Shown: positions 8,701-15,609 of the stretch, in pieces
Position numbering within the stretch: position 1 is the first letter of the stretch
Layout of the letters: each line of letters opens with the position of its first letter
Assembly (NCBI GenBank): GCA_964589725.1
Contig: CAZPUJ010000478.1
Coordinates: forward strand, 1-29,078
Direction: 5' to 3'
DNA length: 29,078 nucleotides
Source of the DNA: CAYSHJ01 sp964589725
Lineage (GTDB): Bacteria; Planctomycetota; Planctomycetia; Planctomycetales; Planctomycetaceae
Program-made: the position numbers and the translations under genes
Notes under the pieces: model-generated
The model's input: only the letters and a program-made list of their open reading frames with translations
Database searches by the model: none
What the model was told of the DNA's origin: nothing

Positions 8701-9889
8701 TCAGCACCTGTCCCGGCCGACTGCTCACGAAGATGCCGTACAGCGCGTAGAAATCTTCCTGGCTGATGGCGTCGAACTTGTGGTTGTGACACCGCGCACA
8801 CGACGCCGTGAGTCCGAGAAATGCCTTGGAGTAAACATCGATCTGGTTCTCGACCACCTTCACCTGATCGTCGAGTGCATCGACCGGCACAAAACCCAGT
8901 TCGACCATCCGCAAGTGCGCCGGCCCGATCGCCGACTCGTTGAAGTGTTCGGCGGCATTCCAGCGCGGTTGAGGCAGCAGATCGCCCGCGAGATGTTCAC
9001 GCACCAACTGGTCGTACGGCACATCGGCATTGAAGGCCCGGATCAAATAGTCGCGATACCGGTACGCATTCGGCAGCTCCGGGTCGCCCTGACTTCCGTG
9101 CGATTCGCAGTACCGCACCAGGTCCATCCAGTGTCGCGCCCAGCGTTCGCCAAACCGGGGCGAATCCAGCAGCCGATCAACCATCGCCTCGAACGCCTTC
9201 GGCGATTCATCCGCGAGAAACTCCCGGACCTCGTCGGGCGTCGGCGGCAATCCGGTCAGCGCAAAGGCCGCGCGACGCAGCAGAGTCCGTTTGTCCGCCC
9301 GAGCCGCCGGCTGCAAGCCGTGCTCTTCCAGCTTCGCCATTACGAACCGATCGATCGGATGCTCCGACCACCCTAAGTTCTTCACGGCGGGAGATTCGAC
9401 GCGCCGCACCGGCTGTAAGCTCCACCACTTCTTGCGCTTTTCAAAGACCGATTCCCACGACGTCGCTTTCGCCAGTTCATCCAACGTCGGAGCTTTATCG
9501 CGCGGATCAGGAGCCCCCATCGCGATCCATTTCTCGAAGTCCGCGATCACCGAGTTGCCGAGCTTCGCGCCCCCTTGAGGCATCTTCAGCCCATCGACCT
9601 CGTGCCGCAGAATTGCCAGCAACCGACTCTCCGCCGGCTTCCCCGGAACGATGATCTCGCCTCCGTCGCCCCCTTGGAGACTCGCCGCGCGCTGATCAAT
9701 CGCCAGCCCCCCTTCCGCCTTCTTCGCCGAGTTATGGCACTCATAACAATGCTCCATGAGCACGGGTCGAATGCGCGTTTCAAAGAACTCGATCTGAGCC
9801 GCCGTCGGCTCTGCCGCCTCGCTGGTTCGCAGCGCGACCAGCGTCAACAAGCTCAGCAGAGCAGTGCTCACGACGTTTCGATTCAGCAC
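5747..9889 (-). CDS. PSCyt1-PSCyt2(DUF1549)-LamG-PSD1(DUF1553) planctomycete cytochrome protein
   Basis: 1380 residues. The frame is open to a TTG at 9901, but the GTG at 9889 is preferred: GGAG lies 6 bases before it, none precedes the TTG, and the GTG gives a normal signal peptide (VVSTALLSLLTLVALRTSEA). Domains: PSCyt1 at about 30-125 with the haem-binding CYECH at 48-52; PSCyt2/DUF1549 at about 180-400 with a second CxxCH, CARCH, at 364-368; a LamG-like domain at about 490-700; and PSD1/DUF1553 at about 1095-1370, including NPLTARVMVNRLWQHLYGKG, RRLEAEAIRDSIL and NVPAQSLTMLNDPFV. The protein is expected outside the cytoplasmic membrane with covalent haem. Electron partner and substrate are unknown. 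It overlaps the DUF1501 gene by 11 bp. No frameshift or truncation is visible. Confidence 0.93.
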   Translation of the reverse strand: MLNRNVVSTALLSLLTLVALRTSEAAEPTAAQIEFFETRIRPVLMEHCYECHNSAKKAEGGLAIDQRAASLQGGDGGEIIVPGKPAESRLLAILRHEVDGLKMPQGGAKLGNSVIADFEKWIAMGAPDPRDKAPTLDELAKATSWESVFEKRKKWWSLQPVRRVESPAVKNLGWSEHPIDRFVMAKLEEHGLQPAARADKRTLLRRAAFALTGLPPTPDEVREFLADESPKAFEAMVDRLLDSPRFGERWARHWMDLVRYCESHGSQGDPELPNAYRYRDYLIRAFNADVPYDQLVREHLAGDLLPQPRWNAAEHFNESAIGPAHLRMVELGFVPVDALDDQVKVVENQIDVYSKAFLGLTASCARCHNHKFDAISQEDFYALYGIFVSSRPGQVLIDPPELLNKNRDELMKLKQTIRDGLATAWLESATTLPSRLQEQSQRESQIVDLTARLARVRNGIAAIEDPARAVVLKKRGRAGNGSLPAPDARWSFEGDTQDGVGEHHGELLGGAVIRNGRLILDGVAANMRTVPLDRDIREKTLEAWVALANLEQRGGGVIGLDTPEGRFFDSIVFGELNPQHWMAGSDFFNRSQDPGGPAETARPGELTHLAIVYAKDNSITVYRNGERYGMTYTKGTLRPFLKGQSRFLFGQRLSDIDPPLAGELDEARAYLRALTADEVSASFRAGPASVTTEELAAVLNPEQREQLAALRTEQRRVHEQITVLQPTGGDPWSAALADARSNNANPLHVWRQFTTDGPALSAEVLRERWIKLADFWRSEMKTRREFNQSRFTPLWDLRGEQQREWFPSGTALDSAGVAKSERATASRQSTPNGEFNIEADGDRVVRGIHPAGIFTHGISSRHTGVLLSPRFLIETNSISVRALGQNSMVRLVIENYPIGNGGIYPATRLGRDELGWLRLDTAYRKGAHAHFEFITDPAERAFFGAAEIVASNQGEPPRETTAPIASLLQGDSPTSSDDLAIRYADRLQQAIRAWQSQSLSDDDTAFLDSFLRRDLLPTTLAALPQLRESVERYRQLEREIPVPRRAPGVLEAAAFDQPLLERGQHTRPVQPVPRRGLSVLGATPVATTQSGRWQLAEQTASAQNPLTARVMVNRLWQHLYGKGIVGTVDNFGRLGDQPTHPELLDYLASRFVHDEQWSIKKLLRLLMTSQAWQQSSLASDAARQVDGNNDWLSHMPVRRLEAEAIRDSILATSGQLNPTMFGPGVNVYFVNKTEGGGPKGPLDGDRRRSIYQRIRRNASNPFLEVFDAPKPSTTRGRRDVTNVPAQSLTMLNDPFVIDQSGKWAAILITDGATSERRVRRMFVLALSREPDADELQGSLDYLTELAAEHGVATADVPGSVAVWQDFAQSLFCLKEFVYVR

Positions 9890-9951
9890 GATGAACTCCA
9901 AGTGATGCGGCGTAATGTCGTCTTTCGCTCCGCGAAACAGGTCGCGAGATC

Positions 9952-10032
9952 AGCCGGAACGCGCTAGCGTCCAGTTCTTGAATAACGCGTTTCTCGAATA
10001 GCTCGCTAACCGGACGCTAGCGCGTTCCGGCT
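9952..10032. repeat. Palindromic repeat, family B, copy 1 (possible terminator)
   Basis: Arms of 25 bases, 9952-9976 and 10008-10032, are inverted with one mismatch around a 31-base spacer; the left arm starts AGCCGGAACGCGCTAGCG. The outer edge of the right arm contains the TAG stop codon of the IclR gene. Because it directly follows that gene on the minus strand, the hairpin may end transcription, but there is no T-run, so this is inference. A second, less perfect copy is at 26169-26232. Confidence 0.88.
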
Positions 10033-10816
10033 AATGCCGATTGAACTCTTCCGACGCCAGCCGCGCTCCGTCGCGGACGATCTTTCCGATGTTGTCAAAC
10101 TTCTCTTCCGGAATCCGATGCGATGGCCCTGTGATCGTGATCGCCGCGACGGGTGACGCGTGCCGATCAAAGATCGGAGCCGCGACGCAATGCACGCCCT
10201 CCAGTCCTTCGGCGCGATCCGCCGCGAAGCCTCGTTCGCAAATCTGATCCAACTCCTGTCGGAACGCGCGCTTCGACATGATCGTGGTCGCCGTGAACCG
10301 CTTGAACTCGATCCGATTCACCATTTCGTCTCGCTCGTCCGTCGGCAAGAACGCGACGAGTACCTTGCCTGGAGCGCAGCTATGGCACGGACACCTCGCT
10401 CCCAAATCTGCCGAATACTTAAAGGCGTGCAACGCCAGCAGTTGGTCCAGAATGACCATCTCCGTGCCGATCAGACAACAAAGCTGAGTCGTCTCGCCCG
10501 TGGCCTGCCGAATCTGGCGCATGGCCGCGATCGCGCATTCGGCCAACCCGCGCGACGGCATGCTCGGCTGTCCGAGGAGCAAAAAACGATTCGTCAGAAA
10601 GTACCGCTTGGTGCCCCCATCGCGTGATAGATAGCCCAGTTCCACCAGCGTCCGAGCGATCCTCAACACCGACGCCCCAGGCAGCTCAAGCTGATCGGTG
10701 ATCTTCCGCAGGGTCGTCCCATCGGGCCGCGCCGCGAGCATCTCCAACACCGCCAATCCGCGCTGCAAACTGTTCGCTTCCGACCGGACGCTCGTTTCGA
10801 GTCGTGACACTGCCAT
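10031..10816 (-). CDS. IclR family transcriptional regulator
   Basis: 261 residues from ATG 10816 with GGGAG about 10 bases before it. An N-terminal winged helix-turn-helix (about residues 14-72: SLQRGLAVLEMLAARPDGTTL, then LPGASVLRIARTLVELGYLSRD) is followed by an IclR effector domain (about 80-258) with TGETTQLCCLIGTEMVILDQL, CHSCAPGKVLVAFLP, CERGFAADRAEGLEGVHCVAAPIFD and a final AAITITGP block. IclR proteins usually bind small organic acids or sugar-derived effectors and control catabolic genes; the effector here is unknown. The gene lies between the sulfatase gene and the PSCyt/DUF1501 genes, all on the same strand, so these are plausible targets. A promoter with an overlapping palindrome sits just upstream, pointing to autoregulation. 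Confidence 0.93.
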   Translation of the reverse strand: MAVSRLETSVRSEANSLQRGLAVLEMLAARPDGTTLRKITDQLELPGASVLRIARTLVELGYLSRDGGTKRYFLTNRFLLLGQPSMPSRGLAECAIAAMRQIRQATGETTQLCCLIGTEMVILDQLLALHAFKYSADLGARCPCHSCAPGKVLVAFLPTDERDEMVNRIEFKRFTATTIMSKRAFRQELDQICERGFAADRAEGLEGVHCVAAPIFDRHASPVAAITITGPSHRIPEEKFDNIGKIVRDGARLASEEFNRH

Positions 10817-10835
10817 CGCTCCGATACTCCCATGA

Positions 10836-10889
10836 TTTCAAATCGTGAATTCATTTCACTATTGAAAACAGACGATTAGACCGTGTCAA
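10836..10889 (-). promoter_or_regulatory. Promoter and overlapping palindromic operator of the IclR gene
   Basis: On the minus strand TTGACA (10889-10884) is separated by 17 bases from TTCAAT (10866-10861), a sigma-70-like promoter whose start would fall near 10854, about 38 bases before the IclR ATG. An imperfect palindrome from 10867 to 10836 (TTTCAAT-A-GTGAA, then TTCAC-G-ATTTGAAA) covers the -10 element and the start site, the expected position for an autorepressor site. The match to consensus is by eye. Confidence 0.6.
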
Positions 10890-10960
10890 GCAGTTGTGGA
10901 TCACGACAATCCGTGTCATCGGTTCCCTTGCCCCGGTCGTCACGACGTGGCCACAGAGAC

Positions 10961-12523
10961 TCACTGAGCCGTCTTGGCTTTCTTGGACTTGGGCTTGGAC
11001 TCGGATGCCGTGGCAGCGACCGGTGGTAGGTGTTTGGCGAGCGATGCGATGACCGACTGGTGTTCGGACTTGTCGGCGAGGTTCACGGTTTCGGCGGGAT
11101 CGTTTAGCTCGTCGTAGAGTTCGGTGGCGATGATCTTCGAGCCGTTGCGTTCGCGCCAGAAGGTGCCGCGCCAGCGGGCGTCGCGGATGCTGTAGCCCAT
11201 GACCGGGCCGCCGCCGGTCTGGCCGGCGTTGCGCGGGTATTGGCTGATGGCCACCTTCATCGCGGGAGCGGCGGGGTTTTCGAGGAACGGTTTCAAGCTG
11301 CTGCCGTCGAGACCCGTGGGGATCGGCAGGCCGCAGACGTCGGCGAGCGTCGGATAGACATCGACGAACTCGACCGTCGCGTCGCACTTCTGACCGGCGG
11401 ACTTTTGCTTCGGCACGCTGATCAGCAACGGCGCGCGAGTGGCCAGTTCAAAGTTCGTGTGCTTGTGCCACAGCCCGTGATCGCCGAGTTGCCAGCCGTG
11501 ATCGCCCCACAGCACGATGACGGTGTTATCGGCCAGACCTTCCTTGTCGAGTACATCGAGCAGGCGACCGACTTGCGCGTCGGTGTAGCTGATGCAGGCG
11601 TAGTAGCCGTGGCGCAGCGTCTTGGCGAAGTCGGCCGGAAGCGGATCTCCCTTTGGCACGCCGGGGTAGTTGTGCAGCTCGCCGTTGGTGTGACCGGCGA
11701 ACTCGGGCGCGCCGGTCGGGAGATGGTCGATGGCGGGCACGGGCATTTGGTTGGGGTCGTAGAGATCCCAATACTTCTTTGGCGCGACGAACGGCAGATG
11801 CGGTTTCAGTAAGCCGACGGCGAGGAAGAACGGTTCGCGTTTGGACTTCAAAGCGTGCAGTCGCTTCACGGCCTCGGCGGCCGTCGCTCCGTCGGGCAAT
11901 TCGTCATCGGACTTTGGACTGACTTCAAACGCGGGGCCTTTCTTGGCGTTCTTTCCATTCGGGCGTTTCGCGGACTTGTCGCCGTCGTCGTCGGACGTCT
12001 TCGAGTATTCCTCAACGCTCACCCCGTGCTTGGTCACGATCTGCTTGGTCCAGTCCACTTGGTCGGTATCGACCGATCTTCCTCGCGGATACCAGTGCGG
12101 CTCATTCCACGAGCGGCCGTCTTCAAAGCCCGAGTGATAAATCTTGCTCAGCGCCGAGCAGTGATAGCCGTTGGCCTTGAAGTGCTGCGGTAGCGTGATC
12201 GTGTCGGGCAGAGCGACTCGGAAGTGCGTCTCCAAATCCCAAACCTTCGTCGCATCGGGCCGCCGACCGGTGAGCAGCGATGTCCGCGACGGACTGCAAA
12301 CCGCCTGCTGCACGTAGGCTCGATTGAAGACCATGCCCCGCGCCGCCAGCCGATCAATGTTCGGAGTCTTGACGATCTTGTTGCCGTAGCAGCCGAGTTC
12401 GGGCCGCAGATCATCAACGGCGATGAACAGCACGTTGGGTGGTTGGGCACGAGGTTCGTCGGCGCGAAGCAGCGAAAGCGGAAACAGCCACAGCAGCGCG
12501 CCGGACAGGCAGATCAGTTTCAT
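10961..12523 (-). CDS. Type I sulfatase, iduronate-2-sulfatase-like
   Basis: 520 residues from ATG 12523 with a signal peptide (MKLICLSGALLWLFPLSLLRA). PPNVLFIAVDDLRPELGCYG supplies the N-terminal metal-binding aspartates (37-38). CSPSR at 76-80 is the type I sulfatase motif whose cysteine is converted to formylglycine by a maturase that is not in this window. Later blocks PFFLAVGLLKPHLPFVAPKKYWDLYDP, WGDHGWQLGDHGLWHKHTNFE and the C-terminal DLYDELNDPAET-type region match iduronate-2-sulfatase-like enzymes, which remove sulfate esters from uronic-acid-containing or other sulfated glycans. The predicted site of action is periplasm or exterior. The tail is rich in lysine (SKPKSKKAKTAQ). No strong ribosome site is visible. 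It lies upstream of the IclR gene on the same strand, 144 bp apart. The exact glycan substrate cannot be told. Confidence 0.93.
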   Translation of the reverse strand: MKLICLSGALLWLFPLSLLRADEPRAQPPNVLFIAVDDLRPELGCYGNKIVKTPNIDRLAARGMVFNRAYVQQAVCSPSRTSLLTGRRPDATKVWDLETHFRVALPDTITLPQHFKANGYHCSALSKIYHSGFEDGRSWNEPHWYPRGRSVDTDQVDWTKQIVTKHGVSVEEYSKTSDDDGDKSAKRPNGKNAKKGPAFEVSPKSDDELPDGATAAEAVKRLHALKSKREPFFLAVGLLKPHLPFVAPKKYWDLYDPNQMPVPAIDHLPTGAPEFAGHTNGELHNYPGVPKGDPLPADFAKTLRHGYYACISYTDAQVGRLLDVLDKEGLADNTVIVLWGDHGWQLGDHGLWHKHTNFELATRAPLLISVPKQKSAGQKCDATVEFVDVYPTLADVCGLPIPTGLDGSSLKPFLENPAAPAMKVAISQYPRNAGQTGGGPVMGYSIRDARWRGTFWRERNGSKIIATELYDELNDPAETVNLADKSEHQSVIASLAKHLPPVAATASESKPKSKKAKTAQ

Positions 12524-12551
12524 GAGTGCGTTCCACTGGTTGTTCGATGAA

Positions 12552-12627
12552 GTGGGAAAGGCATCCTGCCTGTCGGCATAGGTAATCGGATTTGAAAGAA
12601 TTCTGACAGGCTGGAAGCCTATCCCAC
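12552..12627. repeat. Palindromic (REP-like) repeat, family A, intergenic copy
   Basis: The right arm, 12605-12627, is identical to the right arm of the copy inside the esterase gene. The left arm, 12552-12574, matches its complement at 20 of 23 positions. The spacer is 30 bases. It lies between the end of the MacB-like permease gene and the start of the sulfatase gene, where it may act as a terminator or spacer. The sequence shows no transposase. Confidence 0.87.
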
Positions 12628-12669
12628 GGACTTTTCGGCCTGTTTACCGCGAAACCGATCGATTGGATG

Positions 12670-14025
12670 CTATTCGTGTCGTAAGGCTTCGATGGGGTCC
12701 ATGAGGGCGGCCTTGCGGGCGGGGTAGACGCCGAACAGCAGGCCGACGCTTAGTGAAATGCCGAGTGACAGGAACACCGACCACGGGGCGATGCGCGGTT
12801 CCAGCGTGTGAACGATTGGCGGAAGCATGTCGGGTGAGAGCATCGTCAGCACCGAGCGTGACGCTCGAAACAGCGGGCCGCACATCAAGCCCAACAGGAC
12901 TCCCAGCAGGCCGCCGCCGCCGGAAAGCACGATCGTTTCCGACAGGAATTGGCGGATGATGTCCTGCCGTTTGGCTCCGAGTGCTCGGCGGATGCCGATC
13001 TCGCGGGTCCGTTCGGTGACCGTGGCCAACATGATGTTCATGATGCCGATGCCTCCCACGACCAGCGAGATGCCGGCAATGACCACCAGCAGCAAGTTGA
13101 ACATCGATCGCGTTTGCTCCGCTTGTCGCAGCAGCTCTTTGGGGATGACGACGGCGTAGTCTCCCTTCTTGTGAAACTTCTTGAGCAGCGATTCCACGAT
13201 CGACGCGGTCTCGTCCACATCATCGACGCTGTCGACCGTCAGAGTGATTTGACTGAGTTCGACGATCTCCCCTTCGAGGCCGCCGGGGATGCGTCGCATC
13301 TCGAAGTCGCCGACTCGCCGCCGCAGCGTGTTCAGCGGAATGTAGGCATCCATGTTGTATTCGCGAGCCTCCAGGCTGCCGCCGATGGCCGCCGACGGAG
13401 TGCGCGGCTTCGTCTGTCCGACGACCGTGTAAACATGGCTGCCGGAGATTCCATGCGGCACCCAGACCGTCTGACCGATCGGGTTCTCGTAGGGGAAGAG
13501 ACGGCGCGCGGTTTCATCGGCGAGGACGATTACGCTTTCCGCATCGTCGTGTTTGTTGAGCCAGCGACCGCGCGCGATCTCCAGTTGCAGCAGATCGCGA
13601 TAGTCTTCGGTGCAGCCCACCAGATGAGTGTCGGACTTCAGGCCTTTCACTCGCAACTCGCGCCGCAGTTCACGCATCGGAACCGCTCGACGGACGCTGG
13701 GGATGTTGCTCAGAAAGCGGTCGTAGTCCGCTCGCAGCAGGCCGTAGGTTTTGACGCGATCGTTGTCACTTGAGGCATTACCACTCACAGTCGTTTTCAC
13801 GGTGCGGACGATGATGTTCGTCGCCCCCAGGTCTTTGATCTGCTGCTGAACTTGATAGCCCACCCCCTCGCCCATCGCGACCAGCCATATCACAGTCGTC
13901 GTCCCGATGAGGATCCCCAAAGCCGCCAAGCCCGCCCGCAGCTTGTGCATCAGCAGGCTTTGAAAACTCGACAACAGTGCTTGGAACATTGAGCCAATCA
14001 ACGGGGATGAACTCCGCGAAAACAT
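12670..14025 (-). CDS. MacB-type ABC transporter permease (no ATPase domain)
   Basis: About 451 residues from ATG 14025; a GTG at 14037 and an ATG at 13989 are alternatives, and none has a strong ribosome site. A first membrane helix near residues 30-52 (RAGLAALGILIGTTTVIWLVAMGEG) is followed by a large MacB_PCD periplasmic domain (about 55-300) and three C-terminal helices of the FtsX/MacB type (LLLVVIAGISLVVGGIGIMNIM, a second near 365-390, a third near 415-440), with the conserved TERTREIGIRRALGAKRQDI loop and a PARKAALMDPIEALRHE end. Such permeases work in mechanotransmission or efflux of lipoproteins, peptides or drugs together with an ATPase and a periplasmic adaptor. The adaptor is the next gene upstream, but no ATP-binding gene lies nearby, so the ATPase must be elsewhere or has been lost. 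Confidence 0.93.
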   Translation of the reverse strand: MFSRSSSPLIGSMFQALLSSFQSLLMHKLRAGLAALGILIGTTTVIWLVAMGEGVGYQVQQQIKDLGATNIIVRTVKTTVSGNASSDNDRVKTYGLLRADYDRFLSNIPSVRRAVPMRELRRELRVKGLKSDTHLVGCTEDYRDLLQLEIARGRWLNKHDDAESVIVLADETARRLFPYENPIGQTVWVPHGISGSHVYTVVGQTKPRTPSAAIGGSLEAREYNMDAYIPLNTLRRRVGDFEMRRIPGGLEGEIVELSQITLTVDSVDDVDETASIVESLLKKFHKKGDYAVVIPKELLRQAEQTRSMFNLLLVVIAGISLVVGGIGIMNIMLATVTERTREIGIRRALGAKRQDIIRQFLSETIVLSGGGGLLGVLLGLMCGPLFRASRSVLTMLSPDMLPPIVHTLEPRIAPWSVFLSLGISLSVGLLFGVYPARKAALMDPIEALRHE

Positions 14026-14035
14026 CCGAAACGTC

Positions 14036-14102
14036 ACCCGAAGCGTGAGCGAGGGACTTGGACGATCCCGTGTGGAATTGCCCCTCGCTCACGCTGCGGG
14101 TT
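14036..14102. repeat. Palindromic repeat, family C, between adaptor and permease genes
   Basis: Arms 14036-14055 (ACCCGAAGCGTGAGCGAGGG) and 14082-14101 are inverted with 19 of 20 positions paired, around a 26-base spacer. The right arm covers the TAA stop of the HlyD-like gene and the left arm ends 10 bases before the permease ATG at 14025. The hairpin could slow transcription or stabilise the upstream mRNA inside the operon. It has a different sequence from families A and B. Confidence 0.87.
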
Positions 14103-15609
14103 AAATGGCTTTCTCACTCGCTTTCGCGGCCGGCTTCGGCTCGCCCGGCCGATTGCCGGTCACCGGCTTCAGCGCGTCGATCTGAGCGTCTTGAACAATG
14201 GCGCGAGGATTGAGCACGACCTCGTCCCCTTCCTTCACTCCCCCGTTGACGACGATGAACTGGTCGTTGCTGTCACCCAGATCGAGCCGCCGGCGCTGAG
14301 TGGTCTCGGCGGTTTTCACCCAGCAGAAGAACTCACCTTCTTGCTCCACTACGGCCGCGACGGGAATCGTCAAGACGTTTTCGTGACGAGCGAGGAAGAC
14401 TTCGACCGACGCGCTCATCCCCGGTTTGAGTCCCTGCTGCGATTTGAGTTTGATGATCGTGTCGTACTTCACTTGGTTTCCGTTCCACCAACCGGCGGGC
14501 CGAGTCACCGACGCAACCGACAACACTTCGCCGTCCACGAACTCGCCTTGCAGTTGGATGCGAGCGGGCATACCCAGCTTCATGCGATCCACATAGGCTT
14601 CATGAACTCCGAGCTTCACCTGCATCTGGTCGAGGTCGGGAATGACCAGCAGAACTTGGTCTTCACGGACGATTGCGCCCTCTTCGATGTTCGGCTGATT
14701 CTTCCATTGCTCGGTGACGGGATAGATGACCATGCCACTGGTTTCCGCAGTGATGTTGCAGCGTGGGAGCTGCTCTTCTTCGCGATCCAGTCGGTCTTTC
14801 TCGAGTTTGAGGCCCGCTTGATCGGACGCCAGCTTGGCCTCCTTCGCTTTCAGGATGCCGGTGAGTTCCTCAATCTTTTTGGCCTTCGTGTAACGCTCCA
14901 AGACATCGAGCTTGGTGTGCAGGACATCGAGTTCGATCTGCTTGTGCTCGGCGGTATCCTCGTCAGTCTTCAATTGAAGCTGGTTGACGAAGCCCTTGCG
15001 GTTCATCCGCCGCGAGTGATCCACCAGATTCTGCGACGCAACCAATTGCGATTCGGCAATTTTGATGTCCTTCAGCAGAGTCTGCTTGTCAGTGCGAAGA
15101 GTCCCTTCGAGGTACTCCTGAATGTTGATCTTTGCGATTGCCACGTCGCTTTCAGATTGGGCAAAGACCGCCAACGCATTCTGGTACTTGATCCGCTGCG
15201 CGTTGATGTTGTCGTCGATGACCTTGGTGTCGAGCTTGACCAGCACATCACCAGGCTGCACTGGCGTGCCGGCCTTGATGATCCACAGGACCGTGCTTCC
15301 CCCGCGGACTCGGCATTTGATGTCCTTGTTGCTGGAGCTCTCCAGACTCCCCTCTTCGGTCACCGTCACCTGCAAATCACCCCGCGCGATGGTGTGAGTC
15401 AGCTTCGGTCCCGATGGCGGAGCCAACACTCCTCCGCGCAAATACAGCGTCGCTCCGGCAACAACCGCGACGGCGGTCACGGCGAAGACGATCCGCCGCA
15501 TCCACCCGCGCGATCGCCCAGGGTTTTGAGGATTCGCGCGAGCCAGCGAAGATGTCGCCGCAACGGAGTGCGACGTGGCTTTGGTTTGCGAAAGAAAATC
15601 AGTCGTCAT
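14101..15609 (-). CDS. HlyD/MacA-family periplasmic adaptor (membrane fusion protein)
   Basis: 502 residues from ATG 15609, with GGAG 7 bases upstream and an ATGA overlap with the stop of the PQQ gene. A single N-terminal membrane helix (about 40-60, RIVFAVTAVAVVAGATLYLRGG) anchors the protein. Next come the first half of a lipoyl/barrel-sandwich domain (about 75-120), a long alpha-helical coiled-coil hairpin (about 125-285, rich in LKDIKIAESQL and KAKEAKLASDQAGLKLEKDRL), the second half (AETSGMVIYPV), and beta-barrel and membrane-proximal domains ending at VVEQEGEFFCWVKTAETTQRRRLDLG. Adaptors of this kind connect an inner-membrane transporter to an outer-membrane channel. The permease encoded next is the obvious partner. 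No TolC-like channel gene is visible in the window. Confidence 0.93.
   Translation of the reverse strand: MTTDFLSQTKATSHSVAATSSLARANPQNPGRSRGWMRRIVFAVTAVAVVAGATLYLRGGVLAPPSGPKLTHTIARGDLQVTVTEEGSLESSSNKDIKCRVRGGSTVLWIIKAGTPVQPGDVLVKLDTKVIDDNINAQRIKYQNALAVFAQSESDVAIAKINIQEYLEGTLRTDKQTLLKDIKIAESQLVASQNLVDHSRRMNRKGFVNQLQLKTDEDTAEHKQIELDVLHTKLDVLERYTKAKKIEELTGILKAKEAKLASDQAGLKLEKDRLDREEEQLPRCNITAETSGMVIYPVTEQWKNQPNIEEGAIVREDQVLLVIPDLDQMQVKLGVHEAYVDRMKLGMPARIQLQGEFVDGEVLSVASVTRPAGWWNGNQVKYDTIIKLKSQQGLKPGMSASVEVFLARHENVLTIPVAAVVEQEGEFFCWVKTAETTQRRRLDLGDSNDQFIVVNGGVKEGDEVVLNPRAIVQDAQIDALKPVTGNRPGEPKPAAKASEKAI

Noticed and set aside
9890..9901. TTG at 9901 as start of the PSCyt protein
   Set aside because: No ribosome site before it, whereas GTG 9889 has GGAG at 6 bases and directly opens the signal peptide.
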